Shown in pieces: positions 61,796 through 64,000 of a DNA stretch of 64,000 nucleotides (its first letter is position 1; each line of letters begins with the position of its first letter). Both the position numbers and the translations under genes were made by a program. The notes beneath the pieces are model-generated. The model saw only the letters and a list, made by a program, of their open reading frames with translations. It was not told the origin of the DNA and did no database searches. This DNA comes from Pseudomonas sp. R4-35-07 (lineage in GTDB: Bacteria > Pseudomonadota > Gammaproteobacteria > Pseudomonadales > Pseudomonadaceae), in assembly GCF_003852235.1 (NCBI RefSeq), contig NZ_CP027732.1, positions 3,286,001 to 3,350,000 on the forward strand, in the 5' to 3' direction.

Positions 61796-62140
61796 TCAAT
61801 GGGCGCGATAGCCCCACACAATCTCTACGACCCGCTCGGCAACCACCAGGTAAATCAGGATCAACAACACTTGCAGCGCCAGGTGATAGCGCAACTTGGC
61901 CAGGCGGCGAATGCCGTCGCTGACGTTCAAGAGCATCAACAGCGTCGACAGGATAATCAGCCCCCAGCCGGCGACGTTGGAGGCAAATACCCCGATAAAT
62001 AACTCACGTTGGCCGACCAGTGTATTGGTGCCCGCCGCAAACAACAGCGCACACACCAGCAGGTTTTTCACGTTGTCGAACACCTGTGTGCTCAGGTCGT
62101 TTTCCAGCAACGCCAGATACCGCGTCCATAAGGTGCGCAT
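61796..62140 (-). CDS. Four-span hypothetical membrane protein
   Basis: 114 residues from MRTLWTRYLALLENDLSTQV; ten further codons upstream to a TTG (62170) are possible, and neither start has a good ribosome site. Spans near VKNLLVCALLFAAGTNTLV, LFIGVFASNVAGWGLII, LSTLLMLLNVSD and VLLILIYLVVAERVVEI. It starts right before the NRPS stop region (160 bp) and ends 55 bp before glsA. I recognise no family. Confidence 0.65.
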   Translation of the reverse strand: MRTLWTRYLALLENDLSTQVFDNVKNLLVCALLFAAGTNTLVGQRELFIGVFASNVAGWGLIILSTLLMLLNVSDGIRRLAKLRYHLALQVLLILIYLVVAERVVEIVWGYRAH

Positions 62141-62299
62141 GCTTGTGTACCGAGTGGGAAGGCTCGTCAATCAAGGTAGTTCAAAAGTGGGCGCTGTCGA
62201 GCATCGGCGAGACTTAGAAATGCGTCATATCCCACACCCGCTCATCCAGGCTCAACCGCTGACGCATTACCTGGGACCGCCGGGCCTTACAGCAATACA

Positions 62300-64000
62300 T
62301 CAACCATCGCTTTGACGTGAGGCTTGTTGCTCTAACTTGTCGAGATAACGTGCCATTACTTCGCTCGAGAATTGCGTCTCGCGAATGCCGCTGCCGTCGA
62401 GAAACCGCATGGTATTGCTGCGGTCCCACAAATAATTTTCTTGGTAAAGTTCAAGGATGGTCTGGCCTGCGTGCATCGGATCTTTGAACATCCCGAGCAA
62501 TGGGTAAAGTAACGCCTCAGAGTTGTGCTTCCACAGTTCGACCCACCGTTTGTAAGCCACAACCGAAAGCTTTCGGCCATAATGCTCGCCGACCTGCTCA
62601 CAAAATGCCTTGAGATCAAAATTGGTGGCTTCAGGCGGGCACAGGTTGAACTTCAACCCTAGCGCTTGTGGGTTACGGGAAATATGTGCCACCGCCTCAA
62701 CCATGAAGTCCACCGTGGTCAGACCTTCACGCAAACGCACCAAGTCAGGCACCGCGCCGTACGACAAGCAGGTGCGGATAAAACGCCCCCACCATTGGTA
62801 CTGAGCGCTCTCGCCGGTCACGCTATGGCAAGTGGCGTAACCGAGGCGAAAGGTCATCAACGGCAGTCCTCGGGAAGCGGCCAGATCGGCAAGCTTTTCC
62901 ATCACCCACTTACTTTGCACATAGCCCAGGTCATCGCGAATGGCCGGTAAGTTTTCATCGATATCATCCTGTTCGTACACATGGCTTTTATGGGTGAAAC
63001 GATGGCCCCAGCTATAGATGGATATGGTCGACATCAACATCAGTGCCTTGGTCTTGTGTGCACCGCAAAAATGTAGGATTTGTGTGAGTGCCGCTACGTT
63101 ATCTCGCCTCATGTAGCTGTAGGGCATGATGAAGTTAACCGCGCTGGCCGAGTGATAGACCACGTCCACACATCGCGTCAAATGGATAAATACTTCTTCC
63201 TCCAACCCCAGATGCTCATCTGCCAAGTCACTTGCATACACATGAATGCGCTTCCAGTCGCTTTCGCTGATGGGCACCTGATAACGTTCGCTGATCTGCT
63301 GCAGTCGCACCAGCCCTGCTACTGCACTGTCACAACGAATCGGGCAATGAATATGCGCCGTGGTAGTAACCAATAGTTGGTGCAACAAATGAATACCGAC
63401 AAACCCGGTCGCGCCAGTCAGCAGGCTATGCCTGGGATCCTTTAAATACGCCGGCTCGAAATTTTCCGCGAAACGGATGTCTGGTTGCAGTACCCCATCT
63501 GCTTCGAAAGCGTGGGCACGATCACCCGCAGTTCCTTCAGGTAAAGACCGCGTGCGTCGGTGCAACTCGGCCGCCAGATCCTCTAGCACCAGATGTTCGT
63601 AGATGTCACGCACCGCTACGTGAATGTTGAATTGCTCTGATAGCTTTTCCGCCAATCCTGCCACGCCCAACGAGTGCCCACCGACGTTCAGAAAGTTGCT
63701 TTGCGGGCCAAAATCAGCGTGGCCCAGCATGTCGAACCACGTTCTTGCCAGCGCACGTTGTGGGCCCGGCGTAAAGCTTTCTATATCCAACGCTGCGGGC
63801 GGCATCGCCTGCAATAGAGTCAACAGCGCAGACCTGTCGATCTTGCCATTGACATTGCCGGGTAGACTGTCAAGGCGATAGAACAACTCAGGCACCATAT
63901 AATCAGGCAAATCCATACCAAGGCTGAGTCGCAACTCAGCAATCAATCGCCCGCTATGAATCTGTCTGTTGCGCGGTACGACAAAAGCAACCAAGCGTTT
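62300..64000 (-). CDS. Non-ribosomal peptide synthetase C-terminus: end of A domain, PCP, thioester reductase
   Basis: 567 codons from the right edge to the stop at 62300. The segment enters in the last adenylation motifs (KRLVAFVVPRN, then LPGNVNGKIDRSALL, the A10 lysine). A peptidyl carrier follows with the 4'-phosphopantetheine Ser in FLNVGGHSLGVAGLAE. The rest is a thioester reductase: NAD(P) motif SLLTGATGFVGIHLLHQLLV, VYHSASAVNFIMPYSYMRRD, and YVQSKWVMEKLADL (Tyr-x3-Lys). Such an ending releases the peptide as an aldehyde or alcohol rather than an acid. The base composition is visibly AT-richer than the neighbouring genes, hinting at later acquisition. The N-terminal modules are outside the window. 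Confidence 0.9.
   Translation of the reverse strand, partial: KRLVAFVVPRNRQIHSGRLIAELRLSLGMDLPDYMVPELFYRLDSLPGNVNGKIDRSALLTLLQAMPPAALDIESFTPGPQRALARTWFDMLGHADFGPQSNFLNVGGHSLGVAGLAEKLSEQFNIHVAVRDIYEHLVLEDLAAELHRRTRSLPEGTAGDRAHAFEADGVLQPDIRFAENFEPAYLKDPRHSLLTGATGFVGIHLLHQLLVTTTAHIHCPIRCDSAVAGLVRLQQISERYQVPISESDWKRIHVYASDLADEHLGLEEEVFIHLTRCVDVVYHSASAVNFIMPYSYMRRDNVAALTQILHFCGAHKTKALMLMSTISIYSWGHRFTHKSHVYEQDDIDENLPAIRDDLGYVQSKWVMEKLADLAASRGLPLMTFRLGYATCHSVTGESAQYQWWGRFIRTCLSYGAVPDLVRLREGLTTVDFMVEAVAHISRNPQALGLKFNLCPPEATNFDLKAFCEQVGEHYGRKLSVVAYKRWVELWKHNSEALLYPLLGMFKDPMHAGQTILELYQENYLWDRSNTMRFLDGSGIRETQFSSEVMARYLDKLEQQASRQSDG

Noticed and set aside
62214..62310. Short minus-strand frame between the NRPS and the membrane protein ending RLSLDERVWDMTHF
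   Set aside because: No ribosome site and no recognised family; could be a gene remnant but cannot be supported.

Overview
The window looks like a chromosomal segment of a Pseudomonas of the fluorescens group. The basis is the high G+C, Pseudomonas-like protein sequences throughout, many REP/REPIN palindromes of the TGTGGGAGGGGGCTTGC type, and lineage-typical loci such as the GlgE/TreS glucan genes, a DUF3203 protein, an LdcA-type decarboxylase and a pcs gene. No rRNA, tRNA, CRISPR array, transposase or phage gene was seen. The genes tile almost the whole window. Both ends cut genes: a DUF6543 dermonecrotic-toxin-like protein on the left and the reductase end of an NRPS on the right.

Layout. 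0-3.7 kb: toxin fragment, two small membrane proteins, sulfite reductase cysI with its DUF934 partner. 3.9-8.1 kb: MerR regulator with an operator-promoter facing an Old Yellow Enzyme, poxB, and an FMN reductase. 8.3-12.9 kb: small proteins, a LysR, a GNAT, and lysine decarboxylase. 12.9-13.7 kb: noncoding, holding a 496-bp element bounded by perfect 19-bp inverted repeats. 13.7-15.6 kb: pnuC, a NadR-type kinase and exonuclease III. 15.7-29.8 kb: ggt and a sulfur-amino-acid island. 29.9-33.6 kb: a possible secreted effector, a Mop/SsuF-like molybdate protein and a sulfonate-type ABC transporter. 33.6-43 kb: housekeeping genes, including nrdB without nrdA, pcs, nudC, a second-type aroA and others. 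43-49.3 kb: quinone reductase/TetR, a CAP-domain protein, a hybrid kinase facing a diguanylate cyclase. 49.3-57.1 kb: glgB, treS-mak and glgE. 57.2-64 kb: a proline-rich peptide, MgtC, DUF3203, MocR, SDR, glutaminase, a membrane protein and the NRPS.

Most interesting region. The minus-strand run from 27478 down to 17493 encodes two paralogous periplasmic binding proteins, an FAD-linked 2-hydroxyacid-type dehydrogenase, a PLP aminotransferase, two permeases, an ABC ATPase, a thiol dioxygenase, and a 907-residue protein with four rhodanese-like domains fused to a cystathionine beta-lyase-type PLP domain. A divergent LysR and a second C-S lyase (MalY/PatB type) flank it, and the periplasmic gamma-glutamyltransferase lies just beyond. 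I infer an uptake and degradation route for a sulfur-containing amino acid or conjugate. The C-S lyase would release sulfur, which could pass to the one rhodanese domain that keeps its cysteine. The substrate is unknown. Mop/SsuF and sulfonate transport genes next door, and cysI at the left, give the region a sulfur-scavenging theme.

The glucan genes form the GlgE route: trehalose to maltose to maltose-1-phosphate to alpha-glucan, with branching by GlgB. All coordinates, motifs and repeats were read by eye. No database search or structure prediction was run.
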